From Odobenus rosmarus divergens (lineage: Eukaryota; Chordata; Mammalia; Carnivora; Odobenidae), in NCBI RefSeq assembly GCF_000321225.1, contig NW_004450381.1, positions 2,488,237-2,552,236 on the forward strand: DNA of 64,000 nt, given 5' to 3'. Shown here one piece after another: positions 11,192 through 24,439 of the stretch. The stretch's first letter is position 1, and each line of letters begins with the position of its first letter. Both the position numbers and the translations under genes were made by a program. Below the pieces are notes generated by a model, which made no database searches, was not told the DNA's origin, and saw only the letters and a program-made list of their open reading frames with translations.

Positions 11192-11380
11192 GGCGCCTGG
11201 GTGGCTCAGTCATTAAGCGTCTGCCTTCGGCTCAGGTCATGATCCCAGGGTCCTGGGATCGAGCCCCGCATCGGGCTCCCTGCTTAGCGGGGAGCCCGCT
11301 TCTCCCTCTCCCACTCCCCTTGCTTGTGTTCCCTCTCTCGCTGTGTCTCTCTCTGTCAAATAAATAAATAAAATCTTAAA
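11192..11380 (+). mobile_element. Young CAN-SINE, forward
   Basis: Near-consensus head 'gcgcctgggtggctcagtca' and tail 'aaataaataaataaaatctt'. A perfect 16-bp target duplication (aaaaaatacatagggg) occupies 11176-11191 and 11381-11396. Confidence 0.96.
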
Positions 11381-11867
11381 AAAAAATACATAGGGGCAGC
11401 AGGTCAAACTCGATTGTCCTGGTCAAATCAGGATATTTAGCAGTCCTAATGATAATTGATGTTTCAAGACCTTAGTATCAGAATGGTGTCCACTCTACAA
11501 GAAGATATCCATCCATCCCTAGGAATGTATACTTCCCACTACAAATTTGTAAATTGACCACTTGATACTAGTTTAACTCTCTTTGTGGGCTAGATTAGTT
11601 TGCCTTGTTACCATAATCCTAATTACCTAATTCTTGTTACATGAATGGAGTCTGTTTAGGGGCTTTGAAAATTTAGTATCAGTTGTTGGGATCTGGGGGG
11701 GGCGGTCACACCAGCCTATTGCTAGGCATTTTTTTGTTTGAGATATAATTCACATACTATACAATTCACTCAGTAGAATGCAAAATTGAATGATTTTTAG
11801 TTTATTCACAGAATAATGCAGTCTTTACCACTATCTAATTCCTGAACATTTCATCAACCCTAAAACC

Positions 11868-12312
11868 CTGTATTAGTTTCCTGTGGCTACTATAACAAAT
11901 TACCACAATCTTGGTGGATTAAAACAACAAAAATTTATTCCCTCTCAGTTCTGGAGGCCAGAAGTTAGAAATCAGTTTCACCTGACCTAAATCAGGGTGT
12001 TGGCAGGGCCACCCTACCCCAGAGACTCTAGGGGAGAATCCATTGCTTGCCTCTTCCAGCTGGCATTCTTTGGCTGTGGCCATGTCATTCCAGTTTGTTA
12101 CAAAGCTTTCTCCTACTGTATATTTGATATCTTCTGCCTCTTACTGAGGATACTTATGATGGTATTTTGGGCTCATTTGTATAATCCAGGATAATCTCCC
12201 CATCTCAAGATTCTTAATCACATCTGCAAAGACCCTTTTCCCCAGATAACAATATATATGTTTCAGGGATTAGGATCCAATATTTTTTGAGGTCATTATT
12301 CAACCTACTACA
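11868..12312. repeat. Old mammalian interspersed repeat (copy 2 of the 7836 family)
   Basis: Begins 'tattagtttcctgtggctac' and 'ataacaaattaccacaatct', with 'agttctggaggccagaagtt' at about 11947. Related copies are listed at 7836, 20805, 30858, 32707 and 59828. Confidence 0.6.
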
Positions 12313-13030
12313 TTTCCTCATTCTCCCCCCACCCCAGCCCATGGCAACCACTAATTTATTTCTGTTTCTGTGGATTTGCCTATTGTAGACATTTTTTTGT
12401 AAGAGGAATCATACAATATGTGGCCTTTTTGTGTCTGGCTTTATTCACTTAGCATCTTTTCAAGGTTCATCCATGTCATACATGTTCAGCAGTACTTTAT
12501 TTGTTTTCATGGCTGAATAACATTCCATTGTATGGCTGGCTATACCACAGTTTGTCCATTCATCAGTTAATGGACATTTGGATTGTTTGCACTTTGTGGC
12601 AATTATGAATAATACTGCTGTGAACATTGTTGAGCAAATTTTTGTATGGACTTAACGTTTTCAACTCTTTGGGGGTATATTCCTAGGAGTAAAATTGCTG
12701 GAGTATACACCTCTATATTTAATTTTTGAGATGCTGCCAAACTGTTTTCCGAAGTGGCTGACCATTTTACAGCAGTTGTACTAATGATATATGAGGATTC
12801 TGATTTCTCCACATGCTCTGTGACACTCTTGACTGTTTCTCTTTTTGATTATAGTCAACCCAGTGGATATGAAGTGGTATCTCATTGTGATTTTGATTTA
12901 CATTTCCCTAATAACTAATTGTGTTGAGCAGCATTTCTTGTGCTTATTGTATTGTATTATTTGTATATCTTCTTTGGAGAAATGTCTATTCAAATTTTTT
13001 GCTCATTTTTTTATTGTGGTAAGCAACAGG
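12313..13030 (-). mobile_element. Old L1 3' region, antisense
   Basis: Reverse-complement L1 signatures include 'ggctgaataacattccattg', 'atgaataatactgctgtgaa' and 'tggatatgaagtggtatctc'. In the minus frames this is the eroded end of ORF2, with no intact frame. Confidence 0.8.
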
Positions 13031-13234
13031 TAACATAAATTTTACCATCTTAGCCATTTAAGTGTTAAATATATTAACATTGTTTTAAAACAGATCTCTA
13101 GAACTTCTCATTTTGCAAAATTGAAACTCTGTATCCATCCAATTAAACAACAAAGTTCCTTTTTCCCTTTCTCCCTAGATCCTGGTATCCACCATTCTAC
13201 TTTTTGTTTCTTTTCTGTTGCTTTGACTACTTTA

Positions 13235-13435
13235 TTTTATTTTTTTTTAAGATTTTATTTATTTATTTGACCGAGAGAGACCCAGTGAGAGAGGGAACAC
13301 AAGCAGGGGGAGTGGGAGAGGGAGAAGCAGGCTCCCACTGAGCAGGCAGCCCAATGTGGGGCTTGATCCCAGGACCCTGGGATCATGACCTGAGCCGAAG
13401 GCAGACGCTTAACGACTGAGCCACCCAGGCGCCCC
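13235..13435 (-). mobile_element. Young CAN-SINE, reverse, with perfect target duplication
   Basis: Near-consensus element inserted in an L1. The 16-bp target duplication tgctttgactacttta is at 13219-13234 and 13436-13451. Confidence 0.96.
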
Positions 13436-13451
13436 TGCTTTGACTACTTTA

Positions 13452-14084
13452 GATACTTCACATAAGTGGAATTAATATAGTATTTGTTTTTTTTGTGACT
13501 GGCTTTTTTAATTTAGCATAATGTGTCCTCAAGATTCATGGGTGTTGTAGTATGACAGGACTTCCTTCTTATAGCGGGATAATATACCATTGTATGTATA
13601 TACACATTTTTAAAATTTATTCATCAGTTGATGAACATTTGGGCTGCTTCCACCTTTTAGTTATCAGAACAGTTCTGCTGTGAACATGGGTGTGCAAATA
13701 TCTCTTTGAAATCCTGTTTTCATTTCTTTTGCATATATATCCAGAAGTGGGATTGCTGGATCATATGGTAGTTCGATTTTTAATGTTTGGGGGAACCTCT
13801 TTTGCTTTGCATAGCAGTTGCACCATTTTACATTCCAACCACAGCACATAAGGATTCTAATTTCTTCATATCCTTACCAGTAGTTGTTATTTTCTGGTGT
13901 ATTTATTTATTTTTATATATTTTAATAGTAGCCATCCTAAGGGGTGTGAGTGATGTATCATTGTGGTTTTGATTCACAATTCTCTGATTACTGTCATGTT
14001 GAACATCTTTTCATATAGTCGGCCATTTGTATATCATTTTTGGAGAAATTTCTATTTAATTCCCTTGCCCATTTTTTTAGTTTT
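13452..14084 (-). mobile_element. Old L1 3' region, antisense (second unit)
   Basis: A second copy of the ORF2-end text appears in reverse complement, for example 'gggctgcttccaccttttag', 'attgctggatcatatggtag' and 'cattccaaccacagcacata'. L1 pieces of different age are stacked here. Confidence 0.8.
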
Positions 14085-14400
14085 TATTTAATCTTACCCC
14101 CCACCCCAGCGTGGGGCTCAGACTCACGACCATGAGGTCAAGAGTCACATGCTCTTGGGCGCCTGGGTGGCTCAGTTGGTTAGGCGACTGCCTTCGGCTC
14201 AGGTCATGATCCTGGAGTCCTGGGATTGAGTCCCACATCAGGCTCCCTGCTCAGCGGGGAGTCTGCTTCTCCCTCTGACCCTCTTCCCTCTCGTGCTCTC
14301 TATCTCTCATTCTCTCTCTCTCAAATAAATAAGTAAAATCTTTAAAAAAATAAAAAATAAAAGAGTCACATGCTCTTTAGACTGAGCCAGTCAGGCAACC
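14085..14400 (-). mobile_element. Older tRNA-derived SINE, split by a younger SINE
   Basis: Reverse-orientation text 'gcgtggggctcagactcacg' and 'gaggtcaagagtcacatgct' is interrupted at 14157, then resumes with 'ttagactgagccagtcaggc' at 14375-14395. The host element is a relic SINE of the same broad tRNA-derived class. Confidence 0.8.
14157..14360 (+). mobile_element. Young CAN-SINE, forward, nested in an older SINE
   Basis: Consensus head and tail. A perfect 17-bp target duplication (aagagtcacatgctctt) lies at 14140-14156 and 14361-14377, both inside the older SINE. Confidence 0.96.
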
Positions 14401-14587
14401 GCCTTGCCCATTTTTAAATAGAGTTGTCTTTTTATTCTTCTTATGTAAGAGGTCTTTATGTATTGTGCATACAAGTCCCTTATCACATATATGATTTACA
14501 AATATTTTCTCCCATTCTGTGGGTTGTCCTTTTACTTTCATGATGGTATCTTTTGAAGGACAGAAGTTTTTAATTTGATGAAATCCT

Positions 14588-15284
14588 CTTTTATTAAATT
14601 TATTTAAATTTGATTAATTAACATAGTGTATTATTAGTTTCAGAGATAGAGTTCAGTGATTCATCAGTCTTATATAGCACCCAGTGCTCATTACATCCTG
14701 TGCCCTCCTTAATGCCCATCACCCAGTTACCCCATCCCCCCGCTCCCCTCCAGCAACCCTCAGTTTGTTTCCTATGATTAAGAGTCTCTTATGGTTTGTC
14801 TCCCTGTCTGATTTAGTCTTGTTTCGTTTTTCCCACCCTCCCCCTATGCTCCTCTGTTTTGTTTCTTAAATTCCACATAATAGTGAAGTCATATGATAAT
14901 TGTCTTTGAATGACTTATTTTGATTAGCATAAATACCCTCTAGTTCCATCCATGTCATTGCAAATGGTAAGATTTCTTTTTTTTTTTTGCGGGCTGCATA
15001 ATATTCCATTGTATATATATATACCACATCTTCTTTATCCATTCATCTGTTGATGGACATCTGGGCTCTTTCCATAGTTTGGCTATTGTGGACATTGCTG
15101 CTATAAACGTTGGGGTGCAGGTGCCCCTTCAGATCACTACATTTGTATCTTTGGGGTAAATCCCTAGTAGTGCAATTGCTGAGTCATAGGGTAGTTCTAT
15201 TTTCAACTTTTTGAGAAACCTCCATACTTTTTTCCAGACTTGCTGTACCAGGTTGCATTCCACCAACAGTGTGAGAGCTTTCCC
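14588..15284 (-). mobile_element. 5'-truncated L1 insertion, reverse
   Basis: This is the reverse complement of an L1 3'UTR and ORF2 end. A perfect 14-bp target duplication (tttgatgaaatcct) bounds it at 14574-14587 and 15285-15298. The element is heavily 5' truncated and carries no intact frame. Confidence 0.93.
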
Positions 15285-15298
15285 TTTGATGAAATCCT

Positions 15299-17225
15299 GT
15301 TTGTTTTTCTTTTGTCATTACTCTTTTGGTACCTTGTCTAAAAAACCATTTTCTTCTATTTTTTTTTTTAAAGACTTACAGTTAGCTCTTACATTTAGTT
15401 CTGCAGTCTATTTTGAGTTATTTTTTTTTTTAATATGCTGTGAGTAGGGGTCCAACTTCATTCTTTTGATGTGGATGTTCACTTGTTCCAACATTTTTTG
15501 AAAAGACTTATCTGTTCCCAACTTAATTATTTTGCTATTCTTGCTGAAAATCAATCGACGATTAGTGTATGGGTTTATTTTTGGACTCTGAATTGTATTC
15601 TATTGATCTGTGTTTCTGTCTTTTTGCTAGTACCACACTCTTGATTATTGTAGCTTTGCAGTAAGTTTTGAAATCAATGTGAGATTTTCATTTCTTCTTT
15701 TTCAAGATTGTTTTGGCTATTCTGAGTCTTTTGCATTTCCATCTGAATTTTAATTTCTGTGAAGAAGCCAGCTGGGATTTTGACAGATCACTATCGGGAA
15801 TCTTGCCATTTTAACAATATTAAATTTTATGAATGAACATGGGATGTATGCATTTACTTAGATCTTTTTTAATTGCCTTAGCAATGTATTCAGTATAATT
15901 CAGTGTTTTCAGTATGAAAGTCTAGCATTTTTTTCTGGAAACTTATTCCTAAGTATTTTACCCTTTTTAATGCTAGTGTACCTAGAATTGCTTGTTTAAT
16001 TTCATTTTCATAGTGTTTATTGCTAGTGTATAGAAATATAATTGATGTTTTATATTGATCTTATATTGTTTATTAGTTCTAATACTAATTCCTCAGGATT
16101 TTCTATGTACAAAATCATGTCCTCTTCAGTATAGTTTTATTTCTTTTTTCCAGTCTGAATGCTTTTTTATTTTTATTTTCTTGTCTGATTGTCCTGGTTA
16201 AACAACTTCCAGTATAATTTTGAATCAGAATGGTAGAAGTGGACATCGTTGTCTTGTTCCTGATCTTAGAGGAGAAGCTTTCAGTCTTTTTGCTATGAAG
16301 TGTAATGCTAGCTGTGGGTCTTTTACAGATGCCCTTTGTCTGAGAAAGTTCCCTTCTCCTGGTTGTTGAGTGTGTTTTTATTCTCTCCTTGTAGAAGGGT
16401 GCTAGATTTTGTCCAGTGCTTTTTTAGCGGGCAGATGTGGGTTTTTTTGGTCCTTTATTCTATTGAAATGGTGTGATTTTTTTTTAAACATTTTATTTAT
16501 TTATTTGACACAGAGATAGGGAGATAGTGAGAGAGAGCGAGCATAAGCGGGGGAGCGGCAGGCAGGCAGAGGGAGAGGGAGAAGCAGGCTCCCTGCTGAG
16601 CAAGGAGCCCAACGTGGGACTCGATCCCAGGACCCTGGGATCACGACCTGAGCCAAAGGCAGCCGCTTAACCGACTGAGCCACCCAGGCGCCCCTGAAAT
16701 GGTATAATGTTGATTGATTTTCATATAATGAACCAACTTTGCATCTCTTACATAAATCTCACTTGGTCATGGTGTATAGCCCTTTTTATATGTTATTAAA
16801 TTGTGTTTGCTAGTATTTTGTTAAGGATTTTTGCCTCTATTCGTAAGAGATATTGGTGTCTAGGTTTTGTTTGTTTGTTGTTTGGTGTGTGATACCTTTG
16901 TTTAATTTTGGTATAAATAGTACTGGCCTCAGAATGAGCTGGAAAGTTTTTTCTCCTCTTCCAATTTTTGGAGAGTTGATTCTTCTTGATTGTTTTGATG
17001 GAATTTGCCAGGATAGTCATCTGATCTTGGATTTCTCTTTTGGGAATTTTTTTTATTACTAACTTAATCTCTTTACTTGTTTTGGATCTGTTCATATTTT
17101 CTAGGTTTTTTTCAGTCAGTTTGGTAGTTTGTGTCTTTCTAGGAATTTGTTCATTTCATCAAGGTTATCATATTTGTTGAAATAGAATTGTTCATAGTGT
17201 TCCCTTAATTTTTTTTAAATTAATT
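15299..17225 (-). mobile_element. L1 ORF2 interior, antisense
   Basis: Continuous antisense L1 ORF2 sequence, for example 'agtaccacactcttgattat' at about 15632. The minus frame at 16796-17095 includes 'RIEAKILNKILANTI', an L1 reverse-transcriptase region. It is interrupted by the SINE at 16473 and has many stops. Confidence 0.85.
16473..16694 (-). mobile_element. CAN-SINE, reverse
   Basis: T-rich tail, 'gatcacgacctgagccaaag' and head 'gagccacccaggcgcccc'. The short flank tgaaatggt is present on both sides (16464-16472 and 16695-16703). Confidence 0.94.
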
Positions 17226-17228
17226 TCA

Positions 17229-17418
17229 GGGGCCTAGGTGGCTCAGTTGGTTAAGTGTCTGCCTTTGGCTCAGGTCATGATCTTGGGGTCCTGGGATCCA
17301 TCCTGGGGGGCTCCCTGCTCTGTGCTTCTTCCTCTCCCTCTGCCCCTTCCCCTGCTTGTTCACGTGCTCTCTCTCTCTCTCTCTCAAATAAATAAAATCT
17401 TAAAAAACATTAAAAAAA
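17229..17418 (+). mobile_element. CAN-SINE, forward
   Basis: Head 'ggggcctaggtggctcagtt', centre 'aggtcatgatcttggggtcc' and a (CT)n then 'aaataaataaaatcttaaaa' tail. It has a small internal deletion around the 'gatccatcctggggggctcc' segment. Confidence 0.92.
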
Positions 17419-17469
17419 ATTTCTATGTGGTTGGTAGTAATTTCTGTGTGGTTGGTAGTAATATCCCCT

Positions 17470-18740
17470 CTTTATTTAAAAAAATAATATATTGAGGGTG
17501 AAATTTGCATAACATAAAATCAGTCACTTTAAAGTGAAAGATTCGGTGGCATTTAGAGCATTGTACATCTGCTGCTTCTATCTAGTTCCAAAACATCTCA
17601 AACATTCCAAAGTGAAATTCTTTACCATTAAGCAGTTTCTCTCCATTTCTCCTCTCTCATCCCCTGGCAACTACCAATCTGTGTTTAGATTCTATGCCTT
17701 TATCTATTCTGGATATTTCCTGTAGATGAAATCATACAATATGTGAACTTTTCTGTCTGACTTCTTTCACTTTGCATGTTTTTAGGGTTTATTCAGGTTG
17801 TAGCATGTATCAGTACTTCATTCCACTTTTTAAAAATTAAGTTAATTATTTTTATTGAGGTATAATTGACCTATAACATTATATTAGTTTCAGGTATACA
17901 GCATGATTTGGTATTTATATAAATTGTGAAATGCCCACAATAAGTATAGTTAACATCTGTCACCATACATATTTTTTTCGTCTTGTGATGAGAACTTTTA
18001 AGATCTACTCTCCTAGCAACTTTCAAATATGCAATACAGTATTATTAACTATAGTCACCATGTTGTGCATTACATCTCCATGACTTATTTATTTTATAAC
18101 TGGAAGTTTGTACCTTTTGATCCCCTTCATCCATTTGACCCCTCTCCCTTGCCTCTGCAATCACCAGTCTGTTCTTCTTATCTATGAGCTTATTGTTGTT
18201 TACGATTCCACATATCAGTGAGATCATACAATATTTGTCTCTCTCTGTTTGACTTATCTCACTTAGCATAATGCCTTCAGGTCCATCATGTTGCAAATGG
18301 CAAGATTTCATATTTTTTATAACTGAATAGTATTCCATTGTTTGTATATACCACATTTTCTTTATCTACCAATCTGTGGACACTTAGGTTGTTTCTGTAT
18401 CTTGGCTATTATAAATAATGCAGCAATGAACATGGAGGAGCCTTTATTCCCTTTATGGTTGAATAATATTCCAGTGTTTGTATATACTACAATTTGTTTA
18501 CTCATCCACTGATGGATGTTTGTATTATTTTCACCATAAAGTTCTTGTGAATCATGTTACTATAAACAAGCATGTACTTTACATGTACCTGTCTGAGTAC
18601 CTGCTTTCAGTTCTAATCAGGCAATACCTAGAAGTGGACTTGTGGGGTCATGTGATAATTCAATGTTTAACTTTTTGAGGAACTGCCATAATGTTTTCCA
18701 CAGAAATCCTCTGGTTTTTGCGAACCTTTGGTTAATTTCT
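17470..18740 (-). mobile_element. Old L1 3' ends, antisense, stacked
   Basis: Two or more reverse-orientation L1 ends are visible. 'ttattgaggtataattgacc' at about 17850 marks one 3'UTR. The minus frame at 18045-18356 opens MWYIQTMEYYSVIKNMK, a typical ORF2 C-terminus, already frame-broken beyond it. Confidence 0.8.
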
Positions 18741-19250
18741 GGGATGAAAAAGCTTGATTTTGACAATTTTTGCTGTTGTTCTCTTTGCTTTTATGAAGGA
18801 AGGAATATTTGTAGTTTCATATTTCACCATTCCCTATGACCTTACCTTTTGCTGGCATTTAACAAATTAACATTGTCTTTTTTTTTTTTTTAAGTCATCT
18901 TTTTTGTGGTTCTTTGCATCCCCTCTTTAAATCATTCACCAGTCACCTGATCCTTCCAAACCCTCTCTAAACACTTGGTCTTAGAGAAAGAACTTGCTTC
19001 TGAACTAATAGGCCACTTTTAGGTTCAACTGCCACCCTGCTCATCTCTAGTTTGTGGATTCTTCTAAGATCCTGCTCTTGGGAGGAAAGGAAGGACAAGG
19101 GAAAATGGCTGAAAGTGACTGACTGTAGTCATTCTCCTGAGTCCCAGGGTTGCAGGGTTCTCACATTTGCTGTAATAGTACACTTCAATGGCTCCCAGAC
19201 TTGAAAAAATTGCCTGTTCCTCAGGTTTGAACATTTCCTACTTCTTCCCT
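18741..19250. other. Intronic DNA, no feature seen
   Basis: No supported coding frame or recognised repeat other than a T-run at about 18878. Confidence 0.5.
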
Positions 19251-19469
19251 CAGCCCACTTTCCTTTGTTGAATTTATTTCTAACTCCTAGATAATCGTTT
19301 TCCTTTCACATATATTTAAGATATATGTGCCAGGACTGCTCTAGGAATTTGGGAGAAATCAATGAACAAAACAGACAAAAACAAGCTAAAAAACGAAACA
19401 GAATTTCTCCAATGGAAAGAACTGACAGTCCAGTGGAGAAGAAAGGTATATAATATAACATAACATTAT

Positions 19470-19501
<32 letters not shown>

Positions 19502-19830
19502 GCACACATATATTTATATATACATATAACACATGCTTTGGTGATACAGAAAGTGATGTTATGAAATTAGGAAGAATATAATAGAGCAGGGTCATAGGAT
19601 CGAATGTTGGGTAGGTAGGAGTGTTGTAATTGTAGATCGGGTGATCAGAGCAAGTCTTGTTAGCCATGGAGATATCTGGGAGACAAGAATTTCAGGCAGA
19701 GCCTAAAGGGAACAACAGGGAAGCCACTGTGGCTGGATTGCAGGGAATGAGTGTTAGAATAATGGAAAAAGAAGTCAGAGAGGTAGCAAGAGTGAAAATA
19801 GGTAGTGAGGGTCTATAAATTGTTAATTTT
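19251..19830 (+). repeat. L2-like LINE 3' fragment with embedded (CA)n
   Basis: Forward text such as 'gaacaaaacagacaaaaaca', 'tggagatatctgggagacaa' and 'gggaagccactgtggctgga' is typical of an ancient L2-type 3' region. Confidence 0.5.
19469..19508 (+). repeat. (CA)n microsatellite
   Basis: About 14 uninterrupted CA units from 19469, followed by imperfect cacata units. Confidence 0.95.
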
Positions 19831-20804
19831 TCTTAGTCCAATCTACAGAAATAATCCTGTCGTTTGACAAAGCAAAACCTTGGTTTAATAGTTGTTCCCT
19901 TTTTAGACTCCCAGGCTAGATTAGACCCCATTTTTACACTCCTCTACCATTCTGAGCTTATTTATGAACAAATATTTATTAAAAAATATTTATGAGAACA
20001 TTATTTTTGTTTTTTCTTAGTTGTCCTAAAGGGGAATATACATGTTTAATGTAGTTTTAAGGACCCTGTGAGGCTCTCATTTCCCCAAGAATATGTTTAA
20101 TGGGCATTAAATTCTAAGGTAGCAGATGTAAGAAGAGTAGTGGGAAAGAGACATGAGTGCTATGGATGGGGAAAGAGTGAAGGGGTAGGGATGGGAAATT
20201 GAAGGAGTGGTAGCAGGGTGAAGAGTGAGGATAGGTATCAAAGGAGTCCTGTTAGCCTAATCTCAGGTAGCTACTCAAGAAAGACTGATGCCTGAAAAAA
20301 AGGTGGTGTGTAGCTATAACAAAGACCCATGAAGAGGGACATTGTTTAAATGCATAGGAATAACCTGGGAGATGAATTATCACCCACTGCCATCTCAGCT
20401 ATCTTTGGCATGAAATCCTCTCATTAACTCCTTCCACAGCCCTTGGCAGCTTTGTTGATGGGGGATATGAAGTGGTTTTGAGGATTAACTCCTTAGATCT
20501 AGTAGGTCTTTGGCATGTCCAACTTCATGACCCCAAGTATCTTAAGATTCTGGTAAATTGTAGAAAATAAAGGTACCAGAAGAGAAGTGATAAGAAAATT
20601 CCCATGGCCTAATGTTACTATTTTTCTAAATGAACTCATTCATTATTTATTCACTTTAGGTTTGATTTTTTTCTCTTTTTTTCACCTTGAATAATTGGTT
20701 GGATGGAAAGTTAATCCATATGGTCAACAGCTATAAAATCCTACCAAGATCATTTGGGTGAAAAATCTGACAATGTTCTTGGAACCCAGTTTATTTTTTA
20801 TTTT
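19831..20804. other. Intronic DNA, no feature seen
   Basis: No coding frame, RNA gene or repeat family could be supported by eye. Confidence 0.5.
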
Positions 20805-21118
20805 TTTAAACAACAGAATTTGTTCTCATGGTTTTAGAGGCTGGAAAATTCAAGATCAAGGTGCTGGCTGATTTGCTTGCTTCCTCCTGGCTTGCAGACC
20901 TTCTCACTGTGTCTTCACATAGTGGGTGGGAGACAGAGAAGAAGCAAGCTCTCAGATATCTCTTCTTGGTACTAATCCCATCATGAGGACCCCACCCTCA
21001 TGAACTTATCTAAACCTAATTAGATGGGAACCCAAAGTTCCAGCTCCAAATACTATCACATTGGGGGTTAGGGCTTCAACATACGAAGTTTGGAAGGACA
21101 CAGTTTGGTCCATAGCAT
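20805..21118. repeat. Old mammalian interspersed repeat
   Basis: Contains 'gttttagaggctggaaaatt', 'cctcctggcttgcagacctt' and 'ttgggggttagggcttcaac', the hallmark of a common ancient repeat. It probably belongs to the family at 7836 and 59828. Confidence 0.6.
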
Positions 21119-22990
21119 TATATAATATGTATTCTCTAAAATTGGAGGAGTCATTTAACATGTAGGGATAGTGGAGTGATATAATAACAGAGTTGTTTTA
21201 AGATTCATCTAGTGGTGGTATGCAGTTGGCGATAATTTGAAGGACAGAGAGACAAGACAATTTGGAGCCTAGTGCAGATGTACAAACATGAAGTAACCGG
21301 TGGACTCAAACTTAGAAATTGGGGGAGGAGCTTTAATAGGAATGGAAATGAAAGGTAGAATGACTAATGCTCTAAAAAGTTATTTAGAACCACTTATAAG
21401 TTTCTTTGAATAATTTGATGGAGGTGGGGGAGATTTGAACAGTTTTTATAAAATACAAGGAGATTAAAATTGAATCCAGTGAGACTCTGATCCTTAGAGA
21501 CTAAGCAATTAATAGCACCATCACCAGAATTTAGACATGCATTAAGTTAGAGTTCTAGTGGAAAGAACACAGAACTAGAATTCAGGAATCATGAACTTTA
21601 GTGCTAACTCTGTCTCCAGACTTTACATGTAAATTTAGGTGAATCATAAATTTTTCTAGGCTTGAAAAGTTTATCCTCAGATAATTCTGATGGTCATATT
21701 GGTTGTCAAATTAGATTTTATTCTATTTTTTATTTAAAATTTTTATTTTTTAAGTTCAAGTTTTAAATTTTATTCTGATTTTTATGATATCAGGGAGAAT
21801 ATTAATAATTTCAACTTAGAATTATTTCTTGGGAGAGGATATTAGAGCATCGTGTAGAATTACCTAGAAGATAGTCACTAGAAATGTGGACGGTGATACT
21901 CAGGAGGTTAGATTAGGATGGAAGTTCTCCCATAGAACATTTTTGATGCACGTGTAGGGGATTTCTACTAGCATCTCATAAGTAGAGGTCAGGGATACTG
22001 CTACACATCCCAAATGCACCCAACAACCCCCACAACAAAGAATTATCTGGTCCAGACTTGTTGTGGTACTTATGTTGGGAAACAGTGGACTAGGTGGCAT
22101 CATCCTGGAGTTAGATGATTGAAATTGTATAGAGACAGACCAAACCAATTTCGGTGACTCTAAAGAGCAGTGTTTTCAGATGTGCCTTATATGCTTTCTT
22201 GCATTACATATCTCCTAATTATGTACTTGATATTAATTTTAAGGTTGTAAATCACTATTCATGACCCACTAGACTGTAAGCTTCACGCATTCACCACTTT
22301 CTACTTAGTACTTGTGTTTAGTGTCATACCAGTGTTGGGCAAGCAAAATATAGTTGTGGAACAAGTGATGAAAATAATAAATAATTTTTCTGCTTAATAT
22401 TCTATTTTTTGACTTCTAAGTTGGTACACACATCTCAGGATTAAATATCTATTTGTTCCAAAATTATATGCTGATGTGCTAATTAAATTGATGGGAGGTA
22501 CATGGCACATATTAGATGCCAGTTTAATTTTTATAGATGGGGTTTGAAGGGTCTACATTGGGCTACAATGAATTCTGACATCAGGTTTTCAGAAACTGGT
22601 GAGTTATGATCCAGAGTTTAAAGTACCTATATCTTGCTAGCCTAAAACCAATGTTTTTCAAACCACTAGTAGTGAGCCATTGATGAGTCATAATTGATTT
22701 TGTAGGTCATGGTCAATTTAAGAAAAATGAAATAGAAAATATTAGAATAAGCATCCCATGTAGTAAAGCAATTGCTATTTATATGTTTGTGTAGTGAGAC
22801 TCCATATACATTGTTTTCTGTTTGTTTGTTTTTACTATGGGTTGTGATAAAAAATGTTTGTAAAAAGCTAGCAGCTTTCAGTCCTTCACAGACCTACAGA
22901 GTATCTGACATGGACAAGGTTCTAAGAGTAAACATAGAAAATGTGGAATTAATGGAGTATAGTCTATTCTACAAATAAAGGTTCTGATTA
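21119..22990. other. Intronic DNA, no feature seen
   Basis: Mostly single-copy-looking, AT-rich. The short open frames (for example minus 21900-22148 and plus 22772-22978) show no domain and no conserved-looking start context. Confidence 0.5.
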
Positions 22991-22995
22991 ATGAA

Positions 22996-23780
22996 AGTTA
23001 CTGTTAATTCATTTAACAAATCCTCCCATATTGTGCCAGGCACTGTTCTTTGTGCTGAGGATACAACAGTCAACAAAAGATAATCTCTGTCTTTTGGAGT
23101 TTACATTTTACTGGATGGACAGTAGAAAAGAATCAAGATAGATAAAGTTTATGTGTTAGGTGGTGATAAGGACTTGAAGGTGAGGGGACGGGAAGAGAGA
23201 TTGGGAATGTGAATTAGCAGTTGGTTGGAGTATTTGAGAACCTCTTTGAGAAGACTTGCAACAGATGTCTGAAGATGGTGAGGATTCAGCCATGCAGGTA
23301 TCTGGATGATGAGCATTCATATTAGAAGGACAGCAAATACAGGGCCCTAAACAAGGTAAAGTGTTTAATGTGTTCAAGAAATACCAAGGTGGTTAGTGTG
23401 GTTATAGTGAGATGGATAGGGGAGAGGAGTAGCACATAATTGCAGGGCAGTACGTAGGCTTGGAAGCATGGTCTTACAGGCATTGGAGCTGTTAGAAGCA
23501 CTTGGCCTTTTACTGAGTAAACTAGAAAGCCGTTGGAGGGTTTTGAGCTGAGCGGTGATAGAATGTGATTTGACAGAATTACTTTGCCTGCTATGTGGAA
23601 AAGAGACTGAGGTGGGCTGAGGGAGGAAGTTCCGTTGGATTTAAGTTCAGTGGGGAAGTTAGGATTAGAGGGAGAAATTTAGGAGACATCAGTGAATGGA
23701 CTATAATTAAGATCTTGAGTTGGGATGAGATTATCAAGAGAGTTTGTTCCCAATTTGGTAGGCATGTGTTAAGCACTTGA
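22996..23780 (+). repeat. L2-like LINE 3' fragment
   Basis: Text 'ttgtgccaggcactgttctt', 'gctgaggatacaacagtcaa' and 'gccgttggagggttttgagc' matches the common ancient L2-type 3' region in forward orientation. Confidence 0.6.
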
Positions 23781-24059
23781 CATTGAATTATGCTGTTTGT
23801 TGACAGTGGGTAGGTACTCTTACTCTGTTCTTTGAATTTGACACTTCTTTTTTTCTATATTAATATTACAAAATTAGTATGTATGAATCAATTGGGATAT
23901 ATACATTTACTATAAAATTTTCTTTAATTCAGCTACAAAATAAGGTACCATTGAATTGTTGGTGCTTTTTAAAAAAGAGCTGTTACCTTAAGTCTAAGAA
24001 ATAAGAACTTTTGGCTTTAAGATAAAACACATTTAAAAGTTTTAAACTTGCCAAAGAAG

Positions 24060-24400
24060 ATGCAGCTGGTTTGTGGCTGACTTAGAATTCCAGCTTAATC
24101 TTCTCTGACTCCAAAGCCCATGTTTCTAAACACTGCACAATGATGCCTTTGTAAAATAACATATCCTTTACATATGATTTCACCTGGTGATTAGTTATTA
24201 GTTTTTTCCTCTTTTTTTAGTAGAAGAAATCATAATCAGCTTAAGGCAAAGCTATGATTCTAGAGTTGCACAGACTTATAATAATAGCAGGCTTTAGAGC
24301 TGTCATTTATCCTCTATGAGTTTTAGTGTCCTTGTCTTATAAAATAAGGGTGTTTATAACTACCGTAGAGTTTTGGAGAGAATTAAATAAGATAATGCAT
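24060..24400. repeat. MIR-like fragments
   Basis: 'tgactccaaagcccatgttt' at about 24108 and 'gagagaattaaataagataa' at about 24375 are typical of diverged MIR elements, just upstream of the coding exon. Confidence 0.45.
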
Positions 24401-24439
24401 TTTTCCGTACTTACTGATGTATAGTGTGTTTGTACTTAG

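Noticed and set aside
11192..11262. tRNA-like head sequences ('cgcctgggtggctcag...') as tRNA genes
   Set aside because: They are heads of CAN-SINEs with A-rich tails and target duplications, present in about 27 diverged copies.
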